Origin: CAYXDO01 sp964463485
Lineage (GTDB): Bacteria > Myxococcota > Kuafuiibacteriia > Kuafuiibacteriales > Kuafuiibacteriaceae
Length of the DNA stretch: 47,244 nt
Direction: 5' to 3'
NCBI GenBank assembly: GCA_964463485.1
Contig: CAYXDO010000082.1
Coordinates: forward strand, 1 to 47,244
A program made the translations under genes and the position numbers. This document shows, piece after piece, positions 8,503 to 17,953 of this stretch. The notes below the pieces were generated by a model, which had not been told where the DNA came from, searched no databases, and saw nothing but the letters and a program-made list of their open reading frames with translations. Positions within the stretch are counted from its first letter, which is position 1, and each line of letters opens with the position of its first letter.

Positions 8503-9708
8503 TCACGGGCACACAAGAGGTCCCGGACTGAGCGACTGATCGCGAGCGAAACCCAAGATGAGAGGGCCTCGATGGACCGAGCTCAAGAAACGGATCGCCT
8601 CTTCAGACACGCCACCAATGGACGTCGACTCACCGGGGTCCGTAGAATAGCCGGCGGCTCCAACGAGCGCGCGCCGCACGGCGGGGTTGTAGACGATCAT
8701 CTTCGTCCCCGGGGCAGGCGCCCGATACCAAGGCATCTCCACCAGCCAGGACTCGTCGACGGTCGGGACGGGGCCGAATTCGGACCTACCGAATCCGTCG
8801 GAGGAAAACATCCAGCCCTCGCGCCGTGACATCACGTACTCGCTTGCGCGTTCGGACGCTTCGTAGTGAGCCGCGATGTGATCGAGAGGTCCGCTTGGCC
8901 AGACGGCATCATGATCGGTCACCAAATGTCCGAGTCGTCGGACCGAGCCGAGCGAGGGGGTCGCCATGACCCTAGTTTGGCCTCCGGATGAGGTTGAGAC
9001 GTGACAGCTTCGCGACTCGTTCGGACAGTTAGGCCAAGTCACTTCGAGCTCCACGGGCTCGATCTCGCAAGCACCTCGAGGCAGCGCTACGAAGTCGATC
9101 TTGAGCCTATATGGACCAACACGCTCCTTCGCTAACGAGTCGACCCAAGTGTCGACGACGAGAAAATACACCCCGGGTGCCACGGGGCGTTCGAGGCCCA
9201 CGTTGGCTCGAGCCGCACATGCCTCCGAGTCGAGCGCGCGCAACAAGTGAAGGTCCATGTCGGGCGGGTCCTCAGGGACGTCGTCGAGCTCCGCGGAGAG
9301 AATTCCGGCCGCGGGCACGCGAACTTCGTACACGACCTCGGGCCCCCCCTCGTCGTTCGTTGAGCATGAGTAGCGGTCGAGGTAGCGGTCGCCAACCCAG
9401 CGCGTGTCCGCGGAATGCTCGAAGGGAAAGGACTCGACCACGATCGGCGCGCATCGCTCGAGACCGCAGCCAGAGTCATGCGGCGAGCCCGCATCGGGCG
9501 CTGTCGCGTCTTGGAGTCGTGCGTCGGGAGCAAGCTCCGTTCTCGATCCGCCATCGCCTGGGCGCGCGTCCTGCTGCTCGGGCTCTTCGACCGGAGGTTG
9601 GGCGTCCCTGCTGGATGCAAACACAGGCAGCTTCTCGGGGACGGCGCAACTCGAAGCTAGGAACAGCGAGAGGTGGGCCCCCCGAGTCCAAGGTCCAAAC
9701 AACCGCAT
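8503..9708 (-). CDS. Lipoprotein with PPC-like domain
   Basis: The frame is open from 9912, but the ATG at 9708 is chosen because it starts a signal-like segment (MRLFGPWTRGAHLSLFLASS) followed by Cys, giving 401 residues. The earlier 68 residues look non-coding (Arg/Pro-rich, no signal). A disordered acidic linker with many Asp, Pro and Glu spans about 30-75. Residues about 90-210 resemble a bacterial pre-peptidase C-terminal (PPC) domain: an MDLHLLRAL strand and a GVYFLVVDTW strand, ending in GPYRLKIDF. The last 180 residues are a conserved-looking unit (GWMFSSDGFGR, PAPGTKMIVYNP, GFARDQSL) that I do not recognise. There are several Cys in the mature part, consistent with export. It stands alone, 129 bases before the kelch lipoprotein on the same strand. 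No catalytic motif is seen. Confidence 0.7.
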   Translation of the reverse strand: MRLFGPWTRGAHLSLFLASSCAVPEKLPVFASSRDAQPPVEEPEQQDARPGDGGSRTELAPDARLQDATAPDAGSPHDSGCGLERCAPIVVESFPFEHSADTRWVGDRYLDRYSCSTNDEGGPEVVYEVRVPAAGILSAELDDVPEDPPDMDLHLLRALDSEACAARANVGLERPVAPGVYFLVVDTWVDSLAKERVGPYRLKIDFVALPRGACEIEPVELEVTWPNCPNESRSCHVSTSSGGQTRVMATPSLGSVRRLGHLVTDHDAVWPSGPLDHIAAHYEASERASEYVMSRREGWMFSSDGFGRSEFGPVPTVDESWLVEMPWYRAPAPGTKMIVYNPAVRRALVGAAGYSTDPGESTSIGGVSEEAIRFLSSVHRGPLILGFARDQSLSPGPLVCP

Positions 9709-10063
9709 TCGCGGGAGAATACACCCATTCAGCGGAAACGGACACGGCACGGGCACGGCATGAGTTTCGGAGCCCTTTTCGGCGACCTGCTCGCGGCGCA
9801 ACCCGGTCGGACGTGCTCCAGTACCGCGCACCGCCGCCGCGCTTGCCAAGACCGCGAAGGCGACCGGAGGCTCGGTGGGTACGATCGAGGGTCGGTCGCA
9901 TGTCGCACTCATCGAACGACCTCACGAGGTCGACGGGTTGCAGTGGGACCCTTTTCAACCCAGCTCCGCTGGCGCGGTTGAAAATATTTTCGAAGATCGC
10001 TGGTCTTCGCGCCGCCCGGGGGCGATCTCCGCGCAGGCTTGTGTCGGACTCGTCTTCCATCCT

Positions 10064-11338
10064 ATGATGGCGCCCCTGAATGAGTTGCTGCCACTCTGGC
10101 TGTTCGCGCTCGCGATGCTGCTGCGTCATCTGCCCAAGATTCTCGGGTGGAGCGTTCAAACCAAGGAGGAAATAGAAGCCCTCCGAAAGCGCCTCCGCGA
10201 CGATCTCGACGGGCGGATCGCGCGCTTGGTTGCCAAGGGCGAGTTTCCGGGCGAAATGGACCGGCGCCAACTCTCGATTCCGGAAGAAGCCCCAGGGGGC
10301 TGTGACGAGGTCAAAATCATTGGCGTTCTTCCTGTTTGGGCGGAGCTCGTGCTTCCGCTCGAGGTCCCGCGCGACGTCGCCGAGCCGCGAGCCCAAGTAC
10401 TGGCGCGTGCGCTATTCGGGTCCGCGGGGCTCGAGCCAGCACCCCGACCCACGAGCCTGCTGGCTTCAGCCGGGGACCTCACGATTCGCTGCGAAAGCTC
10501 GGTACGGCCAGACGATCGCGACCGCACTCTCGCGACGCTGTGCCGCTTCTGGAAGGCATACTCGGTTCGGGGTGAGAAGTCGGCGATCGATGATTTGATC
10601 TCGGCGATGAGTGAGGGAGCTCAGTCGCTTCGACACGCAGCGTTCCAGAGTTTGCTCCAAGCTGCGAAGCAAAGAGACTTGACGCTCGAGGCGTCACGAG
10701 AGCGCTCGGGCTCCAGACCGCTCATCTTTAGGGTCTGGCAGGCCTTCGTGTATGAGGAGCGCCTGCGACAGCGCGAGCTTTCGGAGTCCAGCAGCGAGCT
10801 CGCGGAGGCGCCCCAGACCTTTGAGCTCGAGGGCCGCGAGCTCGACGCGATCTCGTTCTTGGGAGAGGTGGCCTTGAATCGAGGGAGCTGCCAGGAAGCC
10901 GACGAGGAGCTCCGCGTGGAGGTCATTCGCGTTTTGGTACACCTCGGTGCAATCAGAGCCATTCGCGCAGTGGTGATGGCGGACCCTCCGGTCGCAATGA
11001 CCGCGGAGTTGTTGCGCGCACTCGGTTCGGGAAACCTGGGACGCGAGCCTGCGGAGCGTTGGATTGTCGAAGGGCCGACGGAGCAAGTCGTCTCCGCCGC
11101 GGCAGAGGTCCTTTCTCGAGTCGGAACGCTCGACTCCTTGGACGCCTTATACGAGGCCCGATCCAGGTGCGGGTCGGCGGCCCTTCGCTCCGAAATCGAT
11201 TCCGCCATCGGGTCCATTCGAAGGGAGTTTGCGGGCACTCCGGGTTCGCTTGCCATCGCCGACCTGCCGGGAGGCGAGCTCTCCGAGGGCAATTCAGGCG
11301 GACTCGCGATACCGGCCGAGCGCTCGAACCGATCGTAG
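10064..11338 (+). CDS. Membrane-anchored HEAT/armadillo-like repeat protein, function unknown
   Basis: 424 residues from ATG 10064 (a second ATG follows at 10067). The open frame extends back to 9875, but that extension overlaps the lipoprotein start region and lacks the hydrophobic N-terminus. Residues 4-26 (NELLPLWLFALAMLLRHLPK) are a likely signal anchor. Residues 30-60 are charged and helical. The C-terminal half, from about 200, is a series of paired helices with Ala/Leu/Arg periodicity, as in HEAT repeats (for example EELRVEVIRVLVHLGAIRAI and VSAAAEVLSRVGTLDSLDAL). No enzyme motif is seen. Probably a cytoplasmic or periplasmic scaffold. Neighbours give no functional clue: it diverges from the lipoprotein at 8503-9708 and converges, at 264 bases, on the gene at 11603. 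Confidence 0.7.
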   Translation: MMAPLNELLPLWLFALAMLLRHLPKILGWSVQTKEEIEALRKRLRDDLDGRIARLVAKGEFPGEMDRRQLSIPEEAPGGCDEVKIIGVLPVWAELVLPLEVPRDVAEPRAQVLARALFGSAGLEPAPRPTSLLASAGDLTIRCESSVRPDDRDRTLATLCRFWKAYSVRGEKSAIDDLISAMSEGAQSLRHAAFQSLLQAAKQRDLTLEASRERSGSRPLIFRVWQAFVYEERLRQRELSESSSELAEAPQTFELEGRELDAISFLGEVALNRGSCQEADEELRVEVIRVLVHLGAIRAIRAVVMADPPVAMTAELLRALGSGNLGREPAERWIVEGPTEQVVSAAAEVLSRVGTLDSLDALYEARSRCGSAALRSEIDSAIGSIRREFAGTPGSLAIADLPGGELSEGNSGGLAIPAERSNRS

Positions 11339-11602
11339 CTGGCGGTTTTCTGGAGCTCGACGCCAGGTCATGGGCGTCGCTTCTGCAGACCGCTCGAGAA
11401 GCTCGTTTCGAGCGAGTCTGTCAGTATGCCGAGCGATTGCGAGGAATTTCTCGGCGTTGTTCCATCCGCACGAAGGACGGCCGCTAAGTCCGATTCCAAA
11501 CTCAGGCACAAACTCCGGCGACACTCGTAGGTTCCAGGAGAGCCGGCTCGAGCAACCCAGCCCTCAGCCGAGCCACGCGGATCCTGAGTACGCGACCCGG
11601 TC
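11339..11602. other. 264-base convergent intergenic stretch
   Basis: This lies between two convergent stop codons. I see no gene, no long hairpin and no RNA here. Open frames crossing it are out of frame with any recognisable protein. Confidence 0.4.
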
Positions 11603-12616
11603 TCATCGATGGGTAGGTCGATTCGCGGGGTGGAGGCATTGCTTCATGATCCGCTCGACTCCTTCGTACGACCCCCCGGCTGCAGCCTCGACGAAGGCCA
11701 GCATCAGCGATGCTCGCTCCGGCGCGCCACTGAGTCTTCTGATACATTTCAGGGTCTCGTCCTTCAACCGGTCCAAGGAGGAAGGAGGCTCCCACTTCTT
11801 CGGCGAGGGCGCGACTTCTCTCGTCTTGCCCAGCGCCAGAGTCGCACCGGGAACCAGCCCGAGAAGTCCCTCGGCGGAGCACGGACCCTTCACGTCGGCG
11901 CCGCCGATGGAGGTCGCGGTCCGCAAATCATAAATTACCAAGCTCAACACACATTCGTCCCCCAGAGACAGGACAGTCGAGACGATCGTCACGCTGGCGG
12001 CCATTGCTCGGCCGAGCTCGAGCTGACACTGCAGCCCGCAGCTCCCGAGCTTCGTGTCGAGGGCCACGTCGGAAGGAACGACGGCGAACCCAGCTCCCGA
12101 GATCCTCGCCCGAAGGTACTCATCGAGCACGGGATCCAAACGTGGGGATGACTTCGGACGCACGAGCGCTGGGACGGTCGCAACCGGCGCAGGTAATTGC
12201 TCGACGTCGAGAGATCTGGCCAACGAACCGACTCCCCTCGACAGGTCCTTTTCGCCGCAGCCCCCCATCCACGTGGCGGCGGTCGAGACGACGAATCGGC
12301 GGGGATCGATTCGCTCGGCGATGAGAAGGCATCGGGTACCGATTCCGAGCAGCTTCCAAGCGACGAAATCGTGAGACTCGGTGTGAACGCAAGCGACACC
12401 TCGACACCCGCGAAAGTCTTGCGGCAAGCTCGCCTGCCATACCGACTTGGGAATCACGGCGTGCTTCTTGGACCGCGACAAAAGCTGGGCGAAGGAATCG
12501 CCCAATCGCTCGGCGATGGCAGGCGCGAGGCCGACTTTGTCTTCGAGATCGACCAGCGCGATCGCACTTTCTACGGTCGACGTGGCGACCATGAGGGACA
12601 GAATCGACCCCAACAT
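11603..12616 (-). CDS. Exported protein with two TolB/CsgG-like halves, function unknown
   Basis: 337 residues from ATG 12616. A signal peptide spans about 1-18 (MLGSILSLMVATSTVESA). The mature part seems to contain two similar alpha/beta modules. Both start with a helix that finds a position in a series (AIAERLGDSFAQLLSRSKK and LDPVLDEYLRARISGAGFAV), followed by a VIPKS/VVPSD strand, a pair of closely spaced Cys (CRGVAC; CGLQC) and a strand block (LVIYDLRTATSIGG). This pattern is typical of myxobacterial periplasmic proteins that compute a level or age from a name, loosely like TolB N-terminal or CsgG domains. The Cys pairs could form disulfides. It is divergent from the small membrane protein at 12722 with a 105-base gap. 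No enzyme activity can be assigned. Confidence 0.65.
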   Translation of the reverse strand: MLGSILSLMVATSTVESAIALVDLEDKVGLAPAIAERLGDSFAQLLSRSKKHAVIPKSVWQASLPQDFRGCRGVACVHTESHDFVAWKLLGIGTRCLLIAERIDPRRFVVSTAATWMGGCGEKDLSRGVGSLARSLDVEQLPAPVATVPALVRPKSSPRLDPVLDEYLRARISGAGFAVVPSDVALDTKLGSCGLQCQLELGRAMAASVTIVSTVLSLGDECVLSLVIYDLRTATSIGGADVKGPCSAEGLLGLVPGATLALGKTREVAPSPKKWEPPSSLDRLKDETLKCIRRLSGAPERASLMLAFVEAAAGGSYEGVERIMKQCLHPANRPTHR

Positions 12617-12721
12617 GCTAGGAGCATACAGGCCTGAGCCGCGATCCCCAAGCTCGGCCGAGCGGTTCGGCGAGCGTCACTTGAATTCGACTAACCCTCG
12701 GCGGAAGATGCGGGAAGTATC

Positions 12722-12964
12722 ATGGGAAGGTGGATGGGCATTTTCGCCGTCGCGGGCTTCTTGTTCCTGCTCCTCAGGCCGTTCCTCGGCGAGAGCAGCG
12801 CGGAGAAGGAGCAGCGACTCTTCGACGCGCTCCTCCTCAAGACTCATGGGGACAAAGACCTCGCCCAGCGCCTCGTCGACGCCGAGCGGAAGCGAAATCC
12901 GCAGGGCTCCCGAAAGGTCCACATCAAGGAAGCACTCACTCGATGGGATCGTGACAATCGCTGA
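12722..12964 (+). CDS. Small single-pass membrane protein
   Basis: 80 residues from ATG 12722 with GGAAG 5 bases upstream. Residues 4-20 (WMGIFAVAGFLFLLLRP) form one membrane span. The rest is a charged helical tail with the pattern KEQRLFDALLLKTHGDKDLA, then LVDAERKRNPQG and ALTRWDRDN. This tail resembles short helical modules (ER..P.ASR..L...AIERWERDN) that I have seen in small proteins of high-GC proteobacteria, which is the main reason to call it real over the acidic antisense frame. Role unknown. Confidence 0.6.
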   Translation: MGRWMGIFAVAGFLFLLLRPFLGESSAEKEQRLFDALLLKTHGDKDLAQRLVDAERKRNPQGSRKVHIKEALTRWDRDNR

Positions 12965-13055
12965 TACGACCCGTCGTCACCGACGCCGCGTGCGCGACGG
13001 ACCAGCAGACCCTCGCGCCGGTTGTTGGACCTGTCTCCAAACTCATGCCCGAGTT

Positions 13056-15584
13056 TCACTTCGACCGGAAAATCAGGCCACCCGAAGTCCCGACCACGAG
13101 CTCACCCGATCGAGCCTGCGCGGCGGCCGTGATGGTTGCGCCGCCGAGTTGGAATCGACCGGCACTTCCGACGCGGTGGACCGAGCCATTGGCGAAGACG
13201 ACGCTGAGGCTGCCCCCACGACCCACCACGCGAAGCGGGCGACCTGAGTCACTCTGGGTTCCCTGCGCTGCGACGCCGTTCTCCGAGGCGGCGGGAAAGT
13301 CGAGGAGTCCGCCAGCGCCGGGCCGCAGGTGCCAAAGTCGGCCCGTCTCGTTGGTCGCGAAGCTGCGACCGAATGCCCCGATGGATCCGACGTCAGCGCA
13401 GTCGACATGGACGGCAGAGAGCGCGAGTGAGTCTTCCGAAGCTGGATTGTAGAGCTCCGGGTCGAGCCGCTCGGCGGAGACACGCGTGGCCTTGGGCGGT
13501 TCGGCAAACATCTCGACCTTTACCACCAGCGCTGGGGAGCCTACAGCCCACGCGCCTCCCCCTCCTGCACCGATGTCTAGCCACTGGTGAGTCTCAGGCG
13601 CGAGCTCCACGAGCGGGGTCTGAGGGTCGTCCCAATCGACGGTTATGGACAGCAGCTCGTCATCGACGAAGGCGAGCAGCTCGGTGGGGGACGCAACGAG
13701 GAATCGCCTCGGCGCGACCTCCGCGACTCTGTAAGTGCCTAGGGGCAACTCGAGCTCGAGCATCTCCACTCGATCGTCTAAAATTCGGACGAGCTGAGTG
13801 CGCTCGGAACCGGCGTGAACGGCCAAGTACGCGCTGCGGCTCGAGTCGTACGCGACGTCGATGAGCCGCAGCAAACTCGCTGGAGGCTCCGTGGTCGAGA
13901 CCAGAGGACCCTCGAGGGCTATCTTCTGGCCCGGAGCGGTGAACACTTCGAACGAGTCCTGACGACTCAGAACCGCAACGACGGGGTACGGAGACTCGGG
14001 CCCATGAACTCTCTCGAAGGAAGCGGCCGACTTCGGTCTCACGAAGACCGAAGTCTCGGACACGGCCACCACCCTTCCGAACCCATCGTTGGTCAGGTCC
14101 TTGATCCGGTGGTTGGTGGAGAAGACGTCCGAGGTGGCGCGGGGCGGCCCGCAAGCCTCACGCGTGCAACGATAGCTGTCCCTTGCGAGGCCGACGAGCA
14201 CGCCTTCCGCATCCGCCGCGATGCCGATCCTGTCCTGCTGCCCGAACACCTGGACGACCCGCCATTCCCGCGGACCTTCGAGCTCGTCCGGCGCGGACAG
14301 GAGCAAGGTGTCGGCGAGCGCTCCCGACTTCACCCGCCCAAGGACGAACACCGCCTGGTCCGCGACAACCGCGTCGAAGCCTTCAACCCGTCTCCCTTCG
14401 ATGGACGGCCACTCGTCGAGCCTCCAGCGGTGTGTCCCCCCCAACTCGTCGGAGACGGTTCCGAGCGTCACCCCGCCTGTCCTCTCACGAGTCGAGACCA
14501 CCAGCTCTCCGGGGGACGGAACGCCTTCGAGCGCGTAGAAGAAGGATTCCTTCCAAACGAGCACCCTCCCGCCCGTGATCCGAATCTTGGCCGGACCGAG
14601 CGGGCTAGCCTCGGCCGGGAGCAACCAATCACAACGAGCTGGACTCTCGGGCTCGGTACAGAGTGCGACATCGTGGCCGTCGTTGAATCGTTTGGGGGCC
14701 ACGAACATGGCCCCGCTGGTCGAGTCGATCGCCAGATCGGACAGGTCTCGGCTGGACTCGAGCGTCGCCATGCGTTCGAGCTCGTCGTCGTAGAGCTCGA
14801 GCTCAGTTACGTTCGGTGTCGTGGGGTGGTTCGTGGCCACCAGATAGTGACCAAGCCGGGTGGCTTCGGCGTATTCGACAGGCCCTCGAAAGGGCCTACG
14901 CCGCACCATACTTCGCCCGTCGCCAAAGTAGACGACGCCGAAGTGCTCCTCGAAGATCGCGATGGACGCCGAAGACGTGGCGACCGCGCCAACGGGCCAA
15001 GCGTCAGCAAGAATCGGCGTCAGCTCGATCGCAGGCAACTCCTCGGGCTCGGGAATCGGGCAGGCGCACGTGCCACGCCTACTCAGACGAACGGCCTGTC
15101 GATGATCCTCGCTCGTCGGGATCGGTTGTTCATTTGCGTCCCAACCTCGGGCGGTGGCGAACAGAGGGGGTGGACAACTCTCGCCCGGCACGAGCAGCCA
15201 CTTCGGCGAGGCGGCCTCGTTGATACAGCGATGACAACCGTCCACGGCGTCGTCGCTCTGTACCACGAGCCCTGACGCGTCGACGGTCCGGCCGTCGAGG
15301 TCGACGATCCATTCGCGAGGCAGAGCCCAGGTGTGCACTTCATACTCACCTTCCACCTCGACGCTCGCCGCGCTCTCGTCGAGCAGACCCGCGCTCCGCA
15401 CCGAGTTGCCTTCGAACACGGCGTAGGCGATCAGTGAGTCTCCGAGGTCCGGCGTCACGAAGCTCGGAGAGCCGCATGAGATCGTCAGAGTCGCGACGAA
15501 CACCCATCGGCCCTTCGTGGATCGACTTCGGTCCGGGAATTCAACGGAGCGAAGCGAGGCTGCGCAAGACGAGTCAGCGAGCAT
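13056..15584 (-). CDS. Large lipoprotein, probable beta-propeller
   Basis: 842 residues from ATG 15584; another ATG lies at 15605. The later start is preferred because it has a weak GGGA site and overlaps the upstream PEGA gene by only 11 bases. The signal segment is WVFVATLTISCGS with the Cys as probable lipidation site, about 30 residues in. The mature protein is all beta in appearance, with many short blade-like strands (LLVSTRERTGGVTLGT, VLVGLARDSYRC, FVLGRVKSGALADTLLLSA, GGSLSVVFANG). That pattern suggests one or more propellers, but there is no exact kelch or WD signature. It is coupled to the PEGA/TPR gene just upstream, so the two are probably co-expressed. Likely an outer-membrane-anchored, externally displayed protein. 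Confidence 0.75.
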   Translation of the reverse strand: MLADSSCAASLRSVEFPDRSRSTKGRWVFVATLTISCGSPSFVTPDLGDSLIAYAVFEGNSVRSAGLLDESAASVEVEGEYEVHTWALPREWIVDLDGRTVDASGLVVQSDDAVDGCHRCINEAASPKWLLVPGESCPPPLFATARGWDANEQPIPTSEDHRQAVRLSRRGTCACPIPEPEELPAIELTPILADAWPVGAVATSSASIAIFEEHFGVVYFGDGRSMVRRRPFRGPVEYAEATRLGHYLVATNHPTTPNVTELELYDDELERMATLESSRDLSDLAIDSTSGAMFVAPKRFNDGHDVALCTEPESPARCDWLLPAEASPLGPAKIRITGGRVLVWKESFFYALEGVPSPGELVVSTRERTGGVTLGTVSDELGGTHRWRLDEWPSIEGRRVEGFDAVVADQAVFVLGRVKSGALADTLLLSAPDELEGPREWRVVQVFGQQDRIGIAADAEGVLVGLARDSYRCTREACGPPRATSDVFSTNHRIKDLTNDGFGRVVAVSETSVFVRPKSAASFERVHGPESPYPVVAVLSRQDSFEVFTAPGQKIALEGPLVSTTEPPASLLRLIDVAYDSSRSAYLAVHAGSERTQLVRILDDRVEMLELELPLGTYRVAEVAPRRFLVASPTELLAFVDDELLSITVDWDDPQTPLVELAPETHQWLDIGAGGGGAWAVGSPALVVKVEMFAEPPKATRVSAERLDPELYNPASEDSLALSAVHVDCADVGSIGAFGRSFATNETGRLWHLRPGAGGLLDFPAASENGVAAQGTQSDSGRPLRVVGRGGSLSVVFANGSVHRVGSAGRFQLGGATITAAAQARSGELVVGTSGGLIFRSK

Positions 15585-16125
15585 CGAATCCCGCGAGCTC
15601 GACATCGACGGTGACTTGAAGCTTCGCGCCCGCGTAGATCTTCTTCATCACGGGAACGATATCGGGGCTCTCGAAGAGGACGTCGTGCAGGCCTGGCGTG
15701 ACTCGAACGGGCTCGAGCGGAAGCCGACCGACGATGGAGCCGTCGATTCGAACCGTGAGTCCGGGCGGACCGACGAGGCGCAGCCGGGCGAGCTTGAGGT
15801 CCATCCGCGCAAGCTCCGACTTGACGGACGCCACGGACGGATCGTTGTTCGGGGCCGAGGAGAGGAACGCGGCGTAGGCGTTGGCAGCCGCCGGCGCCTT
15901 TCCTAGCTTGCGATAGGCCTTCGCCAGACTCAGCGCGGTCGAAGACTCGGGCGCCAAGTCTTGCGCAGCGGACAGTGCCTTGACCGCGTCCGCGACCTTG
16001 CCCCTCTTGAGAGCGCGCGTGGCCTCGTCGCGCAACGACTTCGCCCGAGTGACTGGGTCGGGCTCCGCAGCGAACGTCGGACCGGCGATGACGGCGAGCC
16101 ACAGCAAGGCAAGAATCAACCTCAC
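15574..16125 (-). CDS. Exported TPR and PEGA-domain protein
   Basis: 183 residues from GTG 16125, with GAGGG just upstream. The signal peptide spans residues 1-20 (RLILALLWLAVIAGPTFAA). Residues 22-105 are helical with TPR character (LRDEATRALKRGKVADAVKA and ALSLAKAYRKLGKAPAAANA). A PEGA-like beta domain follows (LVGPPGLTVRIDGSIVGRLP, LEPVRVTPGLHDVLF), about 115-180. PEGA domains occur in surface proteins of bacteria and are thought to bind other proteins or the envelope. The gene precedes and slightly overlaps the propeller lipoprotein at 13056-15584, suggesting a two-gene unit. Confidence 0.85.
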   Translation of the reverse strand: MRLILALLWLAVIAGPTFAAEPDPVTRAKSLRDEATRALKRGKVADAVKALSAAQDLAPESSTALSLAKAYRKLGKAPAAANAYAAFLSSAPNNDPSVASVKSELARMDLKLARLRLVGPPGLTVRIDGSIVGRLPLEPVRVTPGLHDVLFESPDIVPVMKKIYAGAKLQVTVDVELAGFDAR

Positions 16126-16216
16126 GCGCCCTCAGTTTCCTGGACTCGCGGCCTTTCGTCGAGCCCCCAGTCGCACAAAATGACGAGGCGAACGGACCCA
16201 GCCCCTCGAAGGCCAC

Positions 16217-17752
16217 TCATTCGGAACCGTCGCGGCGGGCCAGGCGATATTCGAGCCGAAACCTCGACCAATCGATTCCCAGCTTGCGCATCCGCGCGCG
16301 AAGAGTATGCGGGTTGATTCCGAGCAAGCTGGCCGCGCCGCCCCTCCCTTCGATCCGGCCGCGGGTGAAATCGAGCGCCTCCTCGACATGCCGCTTCATC
16401 GCCTCGTCGAGGGAGATGATTTCGTGACGCGAGCGCGACCCGGACGACGCGCTCGCTGACATCGGAGATCCGGCCAACGCGCGTGCGAGGTCCAGCCGCT
16501 TGCCGTCGCCGAGGATCGCGGCGCGCTCGATCACCGCGGCGAGCTCGCGCACGTTCCCGGGCCAGTCGTAGGCCAACAGCAGCTCGACCTCGGCGCGCGA
16601 GGGCGAGATCGGACCGGCCCCGAGCCGCCTTCCCGCGCGAGCAGCGAAGTGCGCCGCGAGCTCCGGAATGTCGCTTCGCCGCTCCCTCAGCGCGGGTAGA
16701 GGAATGATGAACACACCGAGTCGGTACCAGAGATCTTGCCTGAATCGCCGCTCTCCCACCATTTGCTCCAAGTCCCGGTGAGTCGCCGCGATGATTCGTA
16801 CGTCGACGTGAATGGGTCGGTGCCCACCGACACGCTCCACGACGCCTTCTTGCAGCACCCTGAGCAGTCGAACCTGCGCGTCCAGAGGCAACTCAGCCAC
16901 CTCGTCCAAGAAGAGCGTGCCGCCATCGGCGCGCTCGAACCAACCCTTTCGTGTACCCACCGCTCCGGTGAAGCTCCCGCGCTCGTGACCAAACAGCTCC
17001 GAGTCGATGAGTCCTGGCGAAATCGCTCCGCAATTCACTCGCACCATCGGCCCTCTGGAACGGCGACTTTGGTGGTGGATGGCCCTGGCGACCACCTCCT
17101 TGCCGCTGCCCGTCTCTCCGAGAATCAGCACCGGAGCGTCGGTCGGCGCGACCTGAGCCACGCTCCGCATGACGTTCGACAGGCCCGCGCTCGCCCCCAC
17201 CACCGTGTCGGCGATGTCCTGTCGATCGAGGCGCGACAACAGAGCTCGTTTGTCGGCCTCCAGGGCCTCCCTCAACCGCATGAGCTCCCGCTGCCGATCG
17301 TGGTTCACCAGGCCGATCGCGAGGGGTTCGACCAACTCCGAGAGCAATCGCTGCAACTCACCCGGGAGCTCCGCATGGCGGATCAGGAGCGCCCCGGACA
17401 CGTCGCTCTTCGCGTCGTGGATCGGGGCCGCGGAGAGCCTGCCGGAGACGCCTGCCGGAGCGAGCGTGCGGAGGATCTCGTCGCCCAGACTACCTACTCG
17501 AATCTCGCCCGCTCGACACCAACCGGAGAGCGCTCGAGCCGCCTCCGTGGAGAGCTCGGTCCGGGTCGGAGCCACGCCGCCGTCGGACCCGGCATCCGCG
17601 ACCGTCTCGATCGCCGAGCGCTCGAGGTCTACTCTCCGAATCCACAGGTGCTCCATCTTCAGGCGGGGCGCGACCCTCTCGAACACCTGCGGCAACGCCT
17701 CTTCCAGGTCCTGATTGCGACAAAGCGACTTCCACACGCCGAGGTCGATCAT
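16217..17752 (-). CDS. Sigma-54-dependent transcriptional activator (GAF-AAA+-Fis HTH)
   Basis: 511 residues from ATG 17752. Residues 1-150 form a GAF-like sensory domain. The AAA+ domain, 183-410, has Walker A GETGSGKE at 212-219, GSFTGA at 259-264 (the sigma-54 contact loop, with Ser replacing the usual second Ala), Walker B LFLDEV at 280-285 and an arginine-finger segment near RFRQDLWYRL. The C-terminus, about 455-500, is a Fis-type helix-turn-helix (AASLLGINPHTLRARMRKLG). The gene is divergent from the porin/sulfate transporter operon with 201 bases between starts. It therefore most likely activates that operon, sensing sulfate status or an intermediate. This is an inference from position, because I find no canonical -24/-12 promoter in the gap. 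Confidence 0.9.
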   Translation of the reverse strand: MIDLGVWKSLCRNQDLEEALPQVFERVAPRLKMEHLWIRRVDLERSAIETVADAGSDGGVAPTRTELSTEAARALSGWCRAGEIRVGSLGDEILRTLAPAGVSGRLSAAPIHDAKSDVSGALLIRHAELPGELQRLLSELVEPLAIGLVNHDRQRELMRLREALEADKRALLSRLDRQDIADTVVGASAGLSNVMRSVAQVAPTDAPVLILGETGSGKEVVARAIHHQSRRSRGPMVRVNCGAISPGLIDSELFGHERGSFTGAVGTRKGWFERADGGTLFLDEVAELPLDAQVRLLRVLQEGVVERVGGHRPIHVDVRIIAATHRDLEQMVGERRFRQDLWYRLGVFIIPLPALRERRSDIPELAAHFAARAGRRLGAGPISPSRAEVELLLAYDWPGNVRELAAVIERAAILGDGKRLDLARALAGSPMSASASSGSRSRHEIISLDEAMKRHVEEALDFTRGRIEGRGGAASLLGINPHTLRARMRKLGIDWSRFRLEYRLARRDGSE

Positions 17753-17775
17753 TCCTCATGGATTCACGGAACCCG

Positions 17776-17798
17776 TCAAATGTCACGGGCATATTTGA
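17776..17798. promoter_or_regulatory. Inverted repeat in the regulator/porin divergent gap
   Basis: TCAAAT at 17776-17781 and ATTTGA at 17793-17798 form a perfect inverted repeat with 11 bases between. It lies 23 bases upstream of the regulator start and about 155 bases upstream of the porin start, in an AT-richer patch that includes CATATATG at 17810-17817. That position suits an operator or enhancer site for the divergent activator. Symmetric 6-base arms can also arise by chance, so this is a candidate only. Confidence 0.35.
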
Positions 17799-17953
17799 AG
17801 GTTAACCGTCATATATGCTGGAAGCTCGCGGACAGGCGACTCCGCGGGCCGCCGTTCGGCTGGCACGATTGCTGATTGAGTGTGCGCTTCCAAGCCCGCT
17901 CGAGGAGCACGGCCTTTGGTCCGGCGCGAATCGAGCTTCTCCGCGGAGGTATC

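Noticed and set aside
9476..10396. A 306-codon minus-strand frame bridging two genes
   Set aside because: It crosses the divergent start region and is Arg-rich without any domain. Lipoprotein and HEAT-like genes explain the region better.
13815..15275. A 486-codon open frame on the plus strand, antisense to the propeller lipoprotein
   Set aside because: No domain or signal, Arg/Asp-rich composition typical of antisense frames in high-GC DNA, and the opposite strand has a lipoprotein signal and translational coupling to the PEGA gene.
16736..17875. A 379-codon plus-strand frame opposite the sigma-54 activator
   Set aside because: The minus strand has all AAA+ motifs; the plus frame is a shadow.
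17861..17876. TGGCACG at 17861 as a sigma-54 promoter for the porin
   Set aside because: The -24 part matches but the GC of the -12 element is not 10 bases after the GG (GA is there instead).
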